Assembly: GCA_900469955.1 (NCBI GenBank)
Contig: UBYX01000012.1
Coordinates: forward strand, 124,001-188,000
Direction of reading: 5' to 3'
DNA from: Hyphomicrobiales bacterium
GTDB lineage: Bacteria; Pseudomonadota; Alphaproteobacteria; Rhizobiales; Rhizobiaceae
Length of the DNA: 64,000 bases
Shown here: in pieces, positions 17,616 through 26,120 of the stretch
Layout: every line of letters starts with the position of its first letter
Position numbering within the stretch: the first letter of the stretch is position 1
Made by a program: the position numbers and the translations under genes
Notes under the pieces: generated by a model
What the model saw: the letters and a program-made list of their open reading frames with translations, nothing else
Told to the model about the DNA's origin: nothing
Database searches by the model: none

Positions 17616-18518
17616 ATGGAACTTTGGATACCCATCACCATAGCCGCCGCCTTTATGCAGAACCTGCGCTCTGCGTTGCAGAAGCATCTGCAAGGGAAGC
17701 TCGGCACGCGCGGCGCGAGCTTCGTGCGCTTCGGTTACGGGTTTCCGATCGCAATCCTCTATGTCCTGGCATTGCGCCATATCGCCGGTTATCCCTATCC
17801 GACGCTGAACCTGACCTTCGCCCTATGGGCCGTGATCGGCGGTCTGGCGCAGATCTTTGCCACCATCATGCTGGTGCACCTCTTTTCACTTCGGAATTTC
17901 GCCGTCGGCACCGCCTATTCGAAGACCGAACCGGTGCAGGCTGCCATCTTCGGCTTCATTCTCCTCGGAGAGAAACTCACCCTCGGCGCCATTGTGGCGA
18001 TCATCGTCGGCGTCCTCGGCGTGATGATGATTTCCACGGCGCGGATGCCGCTGTCCTGGCGCAACCTTGCCGCTGCACTGACCGGCCGGACCGCATTGAT
18101 CGGTATTGCTTCGGGGGCGGTGTTCGGCATCTCGGCGGTCGCCTATCGAAGTGCTGCGCTTTCCCTCGGGGGGCCGGGGCCGGTCATGGATGCGGCAGTC
18201 ACGCTCGCCTGCGTGACGATCTTCCAGACGGCTTTCATGCTGGTCTGGATGTTCTGGAAAGACAGGCATGAAATCGTCCAGGTGATCCGCACCTGGCGGT
18301 CCTCCTCTCTGGTGGGTGTTGCCGGCGTGGTCGGATCGGCCTGCTGGTTCACGGCAATGACGCTGCAGCAGGTGGCTTATGTTCGGGCGCTCGGCCAGAT
18401 CGAACTGGTCTTCACCTTCATGGCGTCCTATTTCCTCTTCCATGAGCGGGTGAATCATATGGAAGCGGTTGGCTGCCTGCTGATCGTCTGCGGCATCCTC
18501 GGGCTGTTGTTCTTCTGA
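17616..18518 (+). CDS. EamA/DMT-family permease
   Basis: 300-residue inner-membrane protein with about ten helices arranged as two EamA repeats. Recognisable are the TAYSKTEPVQAAIFGFILLGEKLTLG segment closing the first repeat (here cited in part) and ALGQIELVFTFMASYFLFHERV closing the second. It probably exports or imports a small metabolite; substrate unknown. ATG 17616 (MELWIPITIAAAFMQ) is chosen because the frame upstream overlaps the divergent nucleotidase gene and lacks hydrophobic character. Single gene. Confidence 0.85.
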   Translation: MELWIPITIAAAFMQNLRSALQKHLQGKLGTRGASFVRFGYGFPIAILYVLALRHIAGYPYPTLNLTFALWAVIGGLAQIFATIMLVHLFSLRNFAVGTAYSKTEPVQAAIFGFILLGEKLTLGAIVAIIVGVLGVMMISTARMPLSWRNLAAALTGRTALIGIASGAVFGISAVAYRSAALSLGGPGPVMDAAVTLACVTIFQTAFMLVWMFWKDRHEIVQVIRTWRSSSLVGVAGVVGSACWFTAMTLQQVAYVRALGQIELVFTFMASYFLFHERVNHMEAVGCLLIVCGILGLLFF

Positions 18519-18609
18519 GAACCACCTTCTAGGTTACATATCGGCGCCCGATAAACGGCGGCGAGAAGCGCATATGCGGCTATAGTCAGGGGTCAACAGG
18601 GAGAGAATC

Positions 18610-19383
18610 ATGGATCAGGCAGGCAAGGCAGCCGCATTCGCTGCGCTTCATCAAAAGGGCAATCCGCTCATCATCTACAATATCTGGGATGCCGGCACGG
18701 CAAAGGCCGTGGCAGATGCCGGCGCCAAGGCATTGGGTACCGGAAGCTGGTCGGTGGCCGCGGCCCAGGGTTATGCCGATGGCGAGAACCTGCCGATGGA
18801 AGCGCTGCTTTCGACCGCGAAATCGATCACGTCCGCTGTCGATCTGCCGCTCTCGGTGGATTTCGAAGGCGGCTACGCGGAAGATCCGGCGGAACTTGCC
18901 GCAAATGTTGCCAAGGTTATCGATGCAGGTGCCATCGGCATCAATTTCGAGGACCAGGTGGTCGGCGGAAGCGGCGTCTATCCGGTAGAACAGCAAGCGG
19001 AGCGCATTCGTGCCATCCGGGCTCTGGCAAACGCGCGGGGAATTCCGCTTTTCATCAATGCCAGAACTGATCTTTTCCTTCAGGAAGGCGACCGGACAAA
19101 GCACGCGGCGCTCCTCGATCAGGCGATCGAGCGGTCGAAAGCTTATGCTGAAGCGGGCGGCAGCGGCTTCTTCGCGCCGGGCCTTGCCGACGAAGAGCTG
19201 ATCCGCAAGCTTTGCGAAGCGTCGCCGGTGCCGGTCAATATCATGATGATGCCGGGCGTTTCGACACCGAAGCGTCTGGGCGAACTCGGCGTCGCACGCG
19301 TGAGCTATGGTCCCGGTCCCTACCGGGCAATGATGGCAAAGCTCAAGGAGGATGCAGCGGCGGTCTTCACCGCCGCCGCTTAA
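18610..19383 (+). CDS. Isocitrate lyase/PEP mutase family protein
   Basis: 257-residue TIM-barrel enzyme of the PEP mutase/isocitrate lyase superfamily. Family marks are YNIWDAGTAKAVADAGAKALGTGS near the N-terminus (given in part), the metal-binding SVDFEGGYAEDP at about residues 80-91, NFEDQV and INARTDLFL. The KKCGH catalytic motif of true isocitrate lyase is absent, and length fits the oxaloacetate decarboxylase/carboxyphosphonoenolpyruvate-like subgroup. A GGGAGAG ribosome binding site precedes ATG. Reaction unassigned; C-C or C-P lyase on a 2-oxoacid is the family expectation. Confidence 0.85.
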   Translation: MDQAGKAAAFAALHQKGNPLIIYNIWDAGTAKAVADAGAKALGTGSWSVAAAQGYADGENLPMEALLSTAKSITSAVDLPLSVDFEGGYAEDPAELAANVAKVIDAGAIGINFEDQVVGGSGVYPVEQQAERIRAIRALANARGIPLFINARTDLFLQEGDRTKHAALLDQAIERSKAYAEAGGSGFFAPGLADEELIRKLCEASPVPVNIMMMPGVSTPKRLGELGVARVSYGPGPYRAMMAKLKEDAAAVFTAAA

Positions 19384-19400
19384 GTCTCAGGGTTAAGGGG

Positions 19401-20288
19401 TTACGGCACGATCAGCGTGCCGGCCCCGTGCTCGGTGAAGATTTCGAGCAGCACCGAATGAGCGGTCTTGCCGTTCAAAATGACAACGCCCTGGACGCCG
19501 GCCTTGATAGCGTCGATGCAGGTTTCGACCTTTGGGATCATGCCGCCGGAGATCGTGCCGTCCTTGATCAGCGCCAGGGCCTGAGCGACCGTCAGCTCCT
19601 TGATGAGCTGCTTGTCCTTGTCCAGCACGCCCGGGACGTCGGTGAGGAAAAGCAGGCGGGTAGCATTCAGCGCGCCGGCGATGGCGCCCGCAAACGTATC
19701 GGCATTGATGTTGTAGGTGGCGCCGTCGCGGCCGGGCGCGACCGGAGCGATGACCGGGATCATCTCGGACTTGGCGAGCAGGTCGATCAGCGTGCGGTCG
19801 ACTTCCACCACTTCGCCGACGAAACCGAGGTCGAGCACGCGCTCGATATTGCTGTCCGGGTCGACGACGGTTTTTCTCGCCTTTTCGGCGAACACCATGT
19901 TGCCGTCCTTGCCGCAAAGGCCGATCGCCCATTCGCCGGTCTGGTTGATCAGCGCGACGATTTCCTTGTTGATGGAGCCGGCCAGCACCATTTCGACGAT
20001 TTCGACCGTTTTCCGATCGGTAACGCGCAATCCGCCTTCGAATTTGGATTCAATGCCCATCTTGCTCAGCATCGCGCCGATCTGCGGGCCACCGCCGTGC
20101 ACGACGATCGGGTTGACGCCAGACTGCTTGAGAAGCGCGATATCGGCCGCGAAGGCCTTGCCGAGTTCGGAGTCGCCCATGGCGTGACCGCCGTATTTCA
20201 CGACAATCGTCTTGTTTTCATACCGCTGCATATAGGGCAGCGCCTGCGCCAGAAGCTTGGCCTGAAGTTCGCTATCGGAAGTCGTCAT
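19401..20288 (-). CDS. argB: Acetylglutamate kinase
   Basis: 295-residue amino-acid kinase phosphorylating N-acetyl-L-glutamate in arginine synthesis. Key segments: [12 protein letters not shown] (phosphate binding), [13 protein letters not shown] (substrate glycine loop), the N-terminal helix [14 protein letters not shown] found in arginine-inhibited hexameric forms, [15 protein letters not shown] and [11 protein letters not shown] (catalytic Lys). The mobile N-terminal helix suggests feedback inhibition by arginine and possible PII (GlnB) control, as known for the family. In other rhizobia argB lies next to engB; here the sigma cassette separates them. Confidence 0.96.
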   Translation of the reverse strand: MTTSDSELQAKLLAQALPYMQRYENKTIVVKYGGHAMGDSELGKAFAADIALLKQSGVNPIVVHGGGPQIGAMLSKMGIESKFEGGLRVTDRKTVEIVEMVLAGSINKEIVALINQTGEWAIGLCGKDGNMVFAEKARKTVVDPDSNIERVLDLGFVGEVVEVDRTLIDLLAKSEMIPVIAPVAPGRDGATYNINADTFAGAIAGALNATRLLFLTDVPGVLDKDKQLIKELTVAQALALIKDGTISGGMIPKVETCIDAIKAGVQGVVILNGKTAHSVLLEIFTEHGAGTLIVP

Positions 20289-20344
20289 CGATTTCCCCGT
20301 GATGTGAGTGGGCGCCTTTTAGCGCATGTTTTTGACGGGGGAAA

Positions 20345-20372
20345 CAATCCGCTGACAAGATTTGCCCGTATA
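20345..20372 (+). promoter_or_regulatory. Candidate autoregulated promoter of the ECF sigma gene
   Basis: CAATCC (20345-20350) and CGTATA (20367-20372), spacer 16, upstream of the sigma gene. A related CCAACC...CCGTG arrangement precedes the fasciclin gene. Similar to ECF promoters with a C-rich -35 and CGT-type -10; identified by comparing only two sites. Confidence 0.35.
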
Positions 20373-20398
20373 CCGTCAACGAGACGCCGCGGGGAGAC

Positions 20399-20947
20399 AT
20401 GTGCTTGGCGACAGACACCGAAATAGCCGAGCTGATCGGGCGCGTCGCGTTGCGCGATCGAGCGGGTCTGGCGGCGCTCTATGCCGCGGTATCTCCGAAA
20501 CTTTTTTCCGTCTGTCTTCGTATCCTCAAGGACAGAGCCGACGCGGAAGATGCGCTGCAGGAAATTTTCGTCAAGATCTGGCAGCGGGCCGATCGTTTCG
20601 CCGCTTCCGGTGCGAGCCCGTTGGGGTGGCTTGTGGCAGTGGCGCGTAATCAGGCCATTGATCTCATGCGTGCCCGCAAGCCCGTTGCCGACAGCATCGA
20701 CGAAACCTGGGACGTTGCGGATGCGGCGCGCGATCCCGAAACCGCGGCTGTCCTCAAAGGAGAGGGCAAACGCATTGACAGGTGCATGGAAGAGTTGGAA
20801 TCTGAACGGGCCAGCGCCGTGCGGAGCGCATATGTGGAAGGTCTGAGCTATCAGGAGCTCGCGGACCGCCACGGCGTGCCGTTGAATACGGTGCGCACCT
20901 GGCTCAGGCGCAGCCTTTTGAAATTGAGAGAGTGTCTCGACCGATGA
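20399..20947 (+). CDS. ECF RNA polymerase sigma factor (SigK-like)
   Basis: 182-residue group 4 sigma factor. Region 2 covers about residues 18-90 (AALYAAVSPKLFSVCLRILKD, EDALQEIFVKIWQ, WLVAVARNQAIDLMRAR cited in part) and region 4 about 120-178 (SAYVEGLSYQELADRHGVPLNTVRTWLRR). It is followed, with a 4-base ATGA overlap, by a RskA-type anti-sigma gene and then a fasciclin-domain gene, the arrangement of the mycobacterial SigK regulon. The ATG at 20399 is only 2 bases after GGGGAG; TTG at 20405 gives better spacing and may be the true start. Confidence 0.9.
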   Translation: MCLATDTEIAELIGRVALRDRAGLAALYAAVSPKLFSVCLRILKDRADAEDALQEIFVKIWQRADRFAASGASPLGWLVAVARNQAIDLMRARKPVADSIDETWDVADAARDPETAAVLKGEGKRIDRCMEELESERASAVRSAYVEGLSYQELADRHGVPLNTVRTWLRRSLLKLRECLDR

Positions 20948-21675
20948 CGACGCCGGAACAGAGCGAAGGAGACCGCTCCCGCGATGAACTGCTCGCAGGG
21001 GAATACGTCCTGGGCGTACTCTCGCTTGCCGATCGAGAGCGCGTCGCCGCGCGCATCGCGCGAGACCGTGCCTTTGCGGCGATCGTCGCTCGGTGGCAGG
21101 ACAATCTGGCGAGCTTCAACGACGATTATGATGAGGTTCGCCCACCCCCGGGCGTTTATTCGAAGATAGAGACCCGGCTTTTCCCGCACACAACCTTCGC
21201 GCAGGAACTCATCGCGACCGGCAGATGGTGGAACTCGCTTCTGTTGTGGCGCGGCGTCGCGCTCGGGTCACTGGCTGTGCTGATCACTTACGTTGCGCTT
21301 GATACAGGGTGGATAGGCGGCAGGCCGCAGTCCCCCCCGCTGATCGCCGAGCTTGCAGGGGAAGGCAATTCGATCAGCCTGGTCGCCGCCTACGACGTCG
21401 CCGATGGCCGCTTGCGGGTCACCCCGGTTGCGGCCGGTGCGGCGGATCAGCATTCGCTCGAGCTCTGGCTGGTGCCTGGCGGCGATGATCCGGCCATCTC
21501 CCTCGGCGTACTGCCTCAGACAGGCGAGGGAACGGTCGAAATTCCGGCCAACCTCCGCCCGAGACTTAGCGAGGGCGTGACCCTTGCCGTCAGTCTCGAG
21601 CCGTTTGGCGGCTCTCCGACCGGCAAAGCCACAGGGCCGGTGATCGCGGTGGGCCAGACGCGGCGCTCCAATTAA
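20944..21675 (+). CDS. Membrane-anchored anti-sigma factor, RskA-like
   Basis: 243-residue predicted single-pass membrane protein. The cytosolic N-terminal part (about residues 1-95: DELLAGEYVLGVLSLADRERV, ARWQDNLASF) resembles anti-sigma domains that hold an ECF factor; a membrane helix follows at about 100-120 (LLLWRGVALGSLAVLITYVAL), then an extracytoplasmic domain with the RskA pattern (SLELWLVPGGDDPAISLGVL, LAVSLEPFGGSPTGKATGPV). The start ATG at 20944 overlaps the sigma stop codon. It should sequester the sigma until an envelope signal, probably via regulated proteolysis. Confidence 0.88.
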   Translation: MTTPEQSEGDRSRDELLAGEYVLGVLSLADRERVAARIARDRAFAAIVARWQDNLASFNDDYDEVRPPPGVYSKIETRLFPHTTFAQELIATGRWWNSLLLWRGVALGSLAVLITYVALDTGWIGGRPQSPPLIAELAGEGNSISLVAAYDVADGRLRVTPVAAGAADQHSLELWLVPGGDDPAISLGVLPQTGEGTVEIPANLRPRLSEGVTLAVSLEPFGGSPTGKATGPVIAVGQTRRSN

Positions 21676-21788
21676 AAATAACTGTAAAATTCAGCTAGTT
21701 GAAGATTTTTTGCCGTTTTCTCCGCGGCAGCTGAAACTCTTTTCCTCTGCCTTCCGTCCCTTGTTGCGTTCCCGCCGAGAGCGGGACG

Positions 21789-21816
21789 CCAACCGCCCTG
21801 GGAGGCGCATCCGTGC
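21789..21816 (+). promoter_or_regulatory. Candidate ECF promoter of the fasciclin gene
   Basis: CCAACC (21789-21794) and CCGTG (21811-21815), spacer 16, upstream of the fasciclin start at a distance fitting a ~35-nt leader. Resembles the element before the sigma gene, suggesting control by the cassette's own sigma factor. Two-site comparison only. Confidence 0.35.
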
Positions 21817-21855
21817 CGGGGCGATCATATCCTTTGAGAGGAAGAGGAAAGCACA

Positions 21856-22413
21856 ATGTCGAAATTTGCACTCCGCACATTTGTCGTCGCAACGGCTCTC
21901 TCTGCGGCCGCAATCACCGCTTACGCGGCCAACCCGAAGGTCGGTGGCGCGGCCATGTTCGAAGACAAGAACATCGTCGAGAACGCCGTAAATTCCAAGG
22001 ACCACACCACGCTCGTCGCGGCCGTCAAAGCGGCCGGTCTGGTCGAAACGCTGCAGGGCAAGGGTCCGTTCACCGTGTTCGCGCCGACCAATGACGCGTT
22101 CGCCGAACTTCCCAAGGGCACGGTCGACACGCTTTTGAAGCCGGAAAACAAGGCGCAGCTCACCAAGGTCCTGACCTGCCACGTTGTCGCCGCGAACGCC
22201 ATGTCGGCTGCCATCGGGAAGATGATCAAGGATGACAAGGGCACGCATGACGTCAAGACCGTCGGCGGCTGCGTCCTGAAAGCCAAGCAGGACATGGGCA
22301 AGATCACCCTGACTGACGAGAACGGCAATGTCGCGCAGGTGACGATTGCCGACGTGAAGCAGTCGAATGGCGTCATCCACGTCGTGGACAAGGTCGTGCT
22401 GCCCAAGATGTAA
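21856..22413 (+). CDS. Secreted fasciclin (FAS1) domain protein
   Basis: 185-residue exported protein with a Sec signal peptide (cleavage near AYAAN, residue 24-25) and one FAS1 domain: NIVENAVNSKDHTTLVAAVKAAGLV, the H1 box TVFAPTNDAFAELP and the H2 box NGVIHVVDKVVLP. Two cysteines (in LTCHVV and GGCVLK) may form a disulfide. FAS1 proteins act in adhesion; rhizobial Nex18 and mycobacterial MPT70 are relatives. Good SD (GAGGAAGAGG). It probably represents the main target of the upstream sigma/anti-sigma pair, separated from them by 180 bases with its own candidate promoter. Confidence 0.92.
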   Translation: MSKFALRTFVVATALSAAAITAYAANPKVGGAAMFEDKNIVENAVNSKDHTTLVAAVKAAGLVETLQGKGPFTVFAPTNDAFAELPKGTVDTLLKPENKAQLTKVLTCHVVAANAMSAAIGKMIKDDKGTHDVKTVGGCVLKAKQDMGKITLTDENGNVAQVTIADVKQSNGVIHVVDKVVLPKM

Positions 22414-22445
22414 GGCCAGGTCGCAAGAAGTTCGCCTTGCATCCG

Positions 22446-22485
22446 AGCCGGCCGTTTTCCTTGAAAGCGGCCGGCTTGTCTTTTT
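22446..22485 (+). terminator. Terminator after the fasciclin gene
   Basis: A 14-bp stem (AGCCGGCCGTTTTC against GAAAGCGGCCGGCT) followed by TCTTTTT. It ends the sigma cassette just before the convergent engB stop codon at 22489. Confidence 0.85.
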
Positions 22486-22488
22486 GAT

Positions 22489-23148
22489 TTACAGGGACTG
22501 CCCGATCGTCTCCGCAATCGCCTGACGGAGTTCGTCCAGGCCTTTGCCTTTCTCGGAAGATGTCGAGAGCACGAAAGGATAGGCAGCCGGCCGCTTGCGG
22601 ATCTTTTCCGTTGTCTCGGCGATCAGCTTGTCAACCGCCGGCTCCTTGATCTTGTCGGTCTTGGTCAGCACGATCTGATAGGAAACGGCCGCCTTGTCGA
22701 GCAGGTCCAAAACCTCCTCGTCGTTCTTCTTGAGGCCGTGGCGGCTGTCGATCAGCACGTAGACGCGCTTCAGCGTGGCACGGCCGCGCAGATAGTCGAA
22801 GACAAGCTTCGTCCACGCGTCGACGTGTTCCTTCGGCGCCTGCGCATAGCCGTAGCCGGGCATATCGACCAGGGCCATGGGCGGCAGATCCAGGCCTTCG
22901 CCCGAATAGCCCTCCGGCACGAAATAGTTGAGCTCCTGGGTGCGGCCCGGCGTGTTGGAGGTGCGTGCCAAACCCTTGTGGCCGACAAGGGCGTTGATGA
23001 GCGACGATTTGCCCACATTCGAACGACCCGCGAAGGCCACTTCGAACGGGCCCTCGGGCGGCAGGAATTTCATCGAGGGCACGCCACGGATGAAGATCCA
23101 GGGGCGGCCGAAGAGCGGCTTCTCGTCCATGTTCTTGTCTGCGGGCAT
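22489..23148 (-). CDS. engB: Ribosome biogenesis GTP-binding protein EngB/YsxC
   Basis: 219-residue GTPase needed for large-subunit assembly and usually essential. G-motifs: G1 [14 protein letters not shown] (about residues 40-53), G3 [10 protein letters not shown]4 LTKTDKI and G5 STSSEKG. It lies after yidC on the same strand but beyond a strong terminator, with an exact TTGACA (minus strand, 23206-23211) in the interval, so it likely has its own promoter. Confidence 0.95.
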   Translation of the reverse strand: MPADKNMDEKPLFGRPWIFIRGVPSMKFLPPEGPFEVAFAGRSNVGKSSLINALVGHKGLARTSNTPGRTQELNYFVPEGYSGEGLDLPPMALVDMPGYGYAQAPKEHVDAWTKLVFDYLRGRATLKRVYVLIDSRHGLKKNDEEVLDLLDKAAVSYQIVLTKTDKIKEPAVDKLIAETTEKIRKRPAAYPFVLSTSSEKGKGLDELRQAIAETIGQSL

Positions 23149-23240
23149 CGGCGTATCGGTCCTGTCTCAATCGAAGCGACACGGCTTCCGGGTTTTGCCT
23201 GCCAATGTCAAGCGATCGGGGATATTTGCCTATCGACGCA

Positions 23241-23269
23241 AAAAGAAAACCCCGGCGGACCGGGGTTTT
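23241..23269 (-). terminator. Terminator after yidC
   Basis: Perfect 10-bp stem AAAACCCCGG/CCGGGGTTTT with a 4-base loop (23246-23269); on the minus strand it is followed by TTTTCTTTTT. Ends the rpmH-rnpA-yidC transcript. Confidence 0.85.
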
Positions 23270-23275
23270 CGGAAG

Positions 23276-25078
23276 CTATTTCGAGGCGGCCGGTTTTCGC
23301 CGGAAGAGCCCCTTCAGATTGTCGAAGAGCTCGATCTTTGCCCCGTGGCGCTTCATGATCATCGCCTGCTGGGTGATCGAGAGCGTGTTGTTCCAGGCCC
23401 AGTAGATGACGAGGCCGGCCGGGAAGGACGCCAGCATGAAGGTGAAGACCAGCGGCATCCAGGTGAAGATCATCGCCTGGGTCGGGTCCGGGGGCGTCGG
23501 GTTCATGCGCATCTGCAGGAACATCGTGACGCCCATGACGAGCGGCCAGACGCCGATCAGCAGGAAGTGCGGCACGTCGTAGGGAAGCAGGCCGAACAGG
23601 TTGAAGAGCGACGTCGGGTCCGGGGCCGAAAGGTCCTGGATCCAACCGAAGAAAGGCGCATGCCGCATCTCGATCGTGACGTAGATGACCTTGTAGAGCG
23701 CAAAGAAGACCGGGATCTGCAGGAGGACCGGCCAGCAGCCGGCGATCGGATTGATCTTTTCTTCCTTGTAGAGCGCCATCATCGCCTGCTGCATGCCCAT
23801 GCGATCATCGCCGAACTTGGCTTTCAGCTCTTCCATCTTCGGCTGCACGCGCTTCATGTTGGCCATGGAGGCGTATTGCTTGCTGGCAAGGGGGAAGAAG
23901 ATCGCCTTGACCACGACGGTCGTGAGCAGGATCGCGACGCCGAAATTGCCCACGTGACGGAAGAAGAAGTCCATCAGCTGGAACATCGGCTTGGTGATGA
24001 AGTAGAACCAGCCCCAGTCGATCAGTCGGTTGAACTGCGGGATCTTGAGCTCTGTCTCGTAGCGCGAGATCAGGGGCACTTCCTTCGCGCCGGCGAAAAC
24101 GAGGTTCTTGAGTTCGGTGGACTGACCCGGCTGGATCGTCACATCGCTGCCCTTGTAGTCCGCCTGGTAGCTCGGTCGGCCGTCGGTGAAATGCGAGAAA
24201 CGGGTGACGTAAGGCACCGACTGGGGCGGAGCGATGGTCGCGGCCCAGTATTTGTCCGTGATGCCGAACCACCCGGTGGTCGCCTTCTCGTGGGTATATT
24301 GCTCTTCCTCGATGTTGGCGTAGGTGTGTTCGCTGAGCGAGCCGTTTTCGCCCATCACGCCAATGAAGCCTTCGTGGATGACCCAGACCGAGGGGGTAGC
24401 TGGCTTGTTGTAGCGAAGGACCCGCCCATAAGGCGCCAATGTGACGGGTACACCGCTGGTGTTGTCGATCTTGTCGTTGACCGTCAGCATGTAATGGTCG
24501 TCGACCGAGATCGTGCGGGTGAAGGTAATGCCCTTCTCATTGGTGAAGGACAGCGTCACGGGCGTTTGCTGGGTCAGCTTGTCGCCGCTTGCTACCGTCC
24601 ACTGGGTACCTGCACCCGGCACGGTGCCGATGGATTCGTTCGGAATATAGCCAAGTTCCGTGAAGTGCCCGTCCTTGGTGTCGGAGGGCGAAAAGAGCGT
24701 GATGATCGGGCTCTTGTCATCGACAGTTTCATGATATTCGCGCAGCTTCAGGTCGTCGAAACGCGCACCGGTCAGATTGATGGAGCCGATCAGGGCAGGG
24801 GTTTCGATCTGAACACGCTGCGACCTTGCAAGGGCCTGATCGCGGGTGATGGTCGTCTGGCCGGAAGCGGCGCCCGGGAGGTTGCCGGTCGGCGCACTCG
24901 ACGCGCCCGGGCTTTCCGGAGAAACGGGTTGGGCGGTTTCTCCCTGGAGAGCGCGACGAGCCTCTTCGGCACGCTGCTGCGCTTCCATCCTGGGATTCAT
25001 GTAGAGGAACTGCCAGGCAATGACGATCAGCACCGAGAGCGCGATCGCGATGAAGTAGTTACGGTTTTTTTCCATCAT
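23276..25078 (-). CDS. yidC: Membrane protein insertase YidC
   Basis: 600-residue inner-membrane insertase acting with or without SecYEG. An N-terminal helix (about residues 6-24) is followed by a Pro/Ala/Ser-rich spacer, the large periplasmic beta-sandwich domain (about 65-355) and the Oxa1-type core with five helices starting at [19 protein letters not shown] (in part) and including the charged cytosolic hairpin [15 protein letters not shown] and the [15 protein letters not shown] segment. The conserved hydrophilic-groove arginine lies in the core. Start ATG overlaps the rnpA stop by four bases; a second ATG follows at once. Confidence 0.96.
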   Translation of the reverse strand: MMEKNRNYFIAIALSVLIVIAWQFLYMNPRMEAQQRAEEARRALQGETAQPVSPESPGASSAPTGNLPGAASGQTTITRDQALARSQRVQIETPALIGSINLTGARFDDLKLREYHETVDDKSPIITLFSPSDTKDGHFTELGYIPNESIGTVPGAGTQWTVASGDKLTQQTPVTLSFTNEKGITFTRTISVDDHYMLTVNDKIDNTSGVPVTLAPYGRVLRYNKPATPSVWVIHEGFIGVMGENGSLSEHTYANIEEEQYTHEKATTGWFGITDKYWAATIAPPQSVPYVTRFSHFTDGRPSYQADYKGSDVTIQPGQSTELKNLVFAGAKEVPLISRYETELKIPQFNRLIDWGWFYFITKPMFQLMDFFFRHVGNFGVAILLTTVVVKAIFFPLASKQYASMANMKRVQPKMEELKAKFGDDRMGMQQAMMALYKEEKINPIAGCWPVLLQIPVFFALYKVIYVTIEMRHAPFFGWIQDLSAPDPTSLFNLFGLLPYDVPHFLLIGVWPLVMGVTMFLQMRMNPTPPDPTQAMIFTWMPLVFTFMLASFPAGLVIYWAWNNTLSITQQAMIMKRHGAKIELFDNLKGLFRRKPAASK

Positions 25079-25467
25079 GCTTTCCTGGAACGGGTCTCCT
25101 CGGACCGCTTCGGCTTCGGCCTGTTTTCAATGCGCTCGATGAGCTGAGCCGTCATATCAGCGAAGGGAACCGACAGCACCTCCCGACGCGCGACAATCAC
25201 ATAGTCGTGTCCGCTCTTCATTGCAAATCCGGCCGAATGCCTGACGGCTTCCTTGAGGCGCCGACGCATACGGTTGCGCTCGACCGCGTTGCCGTGTTTC
25301 TTGGTGACGGTGAAGCCGACGCGCGGCGCTTCGTCTGGCGCATTTCGGTCAAGCACTTCCAGAAGGAAGTTGCGTCCCCGACGGCTTTCGCCCTGCCGAA
25401 CGGCAAGAAACTGCGGCCGGCTTTTCAGCCGCCCGACAGTCTTCTTGTTCTTTGTCTCGTCTGTCAT
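25075..25467 (-). CDS. rnpA: Ribonuclease P protein component
   Basis: 130-residue basic protein subunit of RNase P, helping the RNA subunit remove 5' leaders from pre-tRNAs. The family signature is [17 protein letters not shown] (about residues 60-76) after [10 protein letters not shown]. The protein is slightly long owing to charged N- and C-terminal tails. It lies between rpmH and yidC, with a 4-base overlap into yidC, the universal rpmH-rnpA order. Confidence 0.95.
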   Translation of the reverse strand: MTDETKNKKTVGRLKSRPQFLAVRQGESRRGRNFLLEVLDRNAPDEAPRVGFTVTKKHGNAVERNRMRRRLKEAVRHSAGFAMKSGHDYVIVARREVLSVPFADMTAQLIERIENRPKPKRSEETRSRKA

Positions 25468-25495
25468 CGCCCGTTGGTCTCGGGCATCTCAGCGC

Positions 25496-25630
25496 TTAGG
25501 CCGAGAGACGCTTGCGGCCACGGGCGCGGCGTGCGGAAAGAACCTTCTGACCACCCTTGGTGGCCATACGGGCACGGAATCCGTGGCGGCGCTTGCGAAC
25601 AAGCTTGGACGGTTGGTACGTACGCTTCAT
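25496..25630 (-). CDS. rpmH: 50S ribosomal protein L34
   Basis: 44-residue, very basic ribosomal protein. Translation of the minus strand begins [19 protein letters not shown] and ends GRKRLSA, the full L34 sequence with normal length. It is the first gene of the rpmH-rnpA-yidC operon, 28 bases ahead of rnpA, and is served by the promoter at 25758-25786. Confidence 0.97.
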   Translation of the reverse strand: MKRTYQPSKLVRKRRHGFRARMATKGGQKVLSARRARGRKRLSA

Positions 25631-26120
25631 TTATTTAATACCGCGGTGTGCGGCCCTTCTTGGATTTTGCTTCCGCAAAGGAAGCAAGAGCGTTTAGAAA
25701 AAACGATCTGCGCAGGCAGCTGCACTCGTGCAAGCCCCGGAGCTGAACGTGCGCGGCTTATAAGAGGACTCTGTCGCAAAAGTCAATTGCCGGGCAGCTT
25801 TTGCGGTAAATGGAGCCCCGCAAAACGCGCAATTTTATCAAATCCATTAAAGGTTGTGGCATTTGCTTGCTCAACTGAAAATAGCTCAAATCTGGCAAAA
25901 AAGTTCACGTTTGCGATTGGTGCTCATCTTCCATGGCAAATTTTGGAGGAAATTCGACGCTGGGTGATAAATTTTCCTCTTCCTTCCGATGCGCTGAACG
26001 CCTTTCTGCTCAAGGATTATTAATGACTAGGTGCTAATTCTCGCGGTGATGTCGCGGCTCTTCCGCGTCAGTGTGTCGTGTCGCCAGCATCCCGTGGTGT
26101 CTTGCAGGGGGAATACTGCA
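25631..26120. other. Long non-coding, AT-richer interval between rpmH and a chemoreceptor gene
   Basis: About 490 bases without a convincing gene and with lower GC than its flanks. It contains the rpmH promoter and a ~120-nt rpmH leader with a GCTTCC/GGAAGC hairpin (25669-25685) on the minus strand, and presumably the chemoreceptor promoter on the plus strand. An imperfect inverted repeat (GAGGAAATT...AATTTTCCTC) lies around 25945-25985. Small open frames here show no protein-like character. Confidence 0.6.
25758..25786 (-). promoter_or_regulatory. Sigma-70 promoter of rpmH-rnpA-yidC
   Basis: On the minus strand TTGACT, exactly 17 bases, TTATAA. A near-consensus housekeeping promoter, fitting a highly expressed ribosomal-protein operon; start expected near 25751. 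Confidence 0.75.

Noticed and set aside
22928-25147. Long plus-strand open frame opposite yidC and engB
   Set aside because: Mirror of yidC; rich in Arg, His and Asp without any domain.
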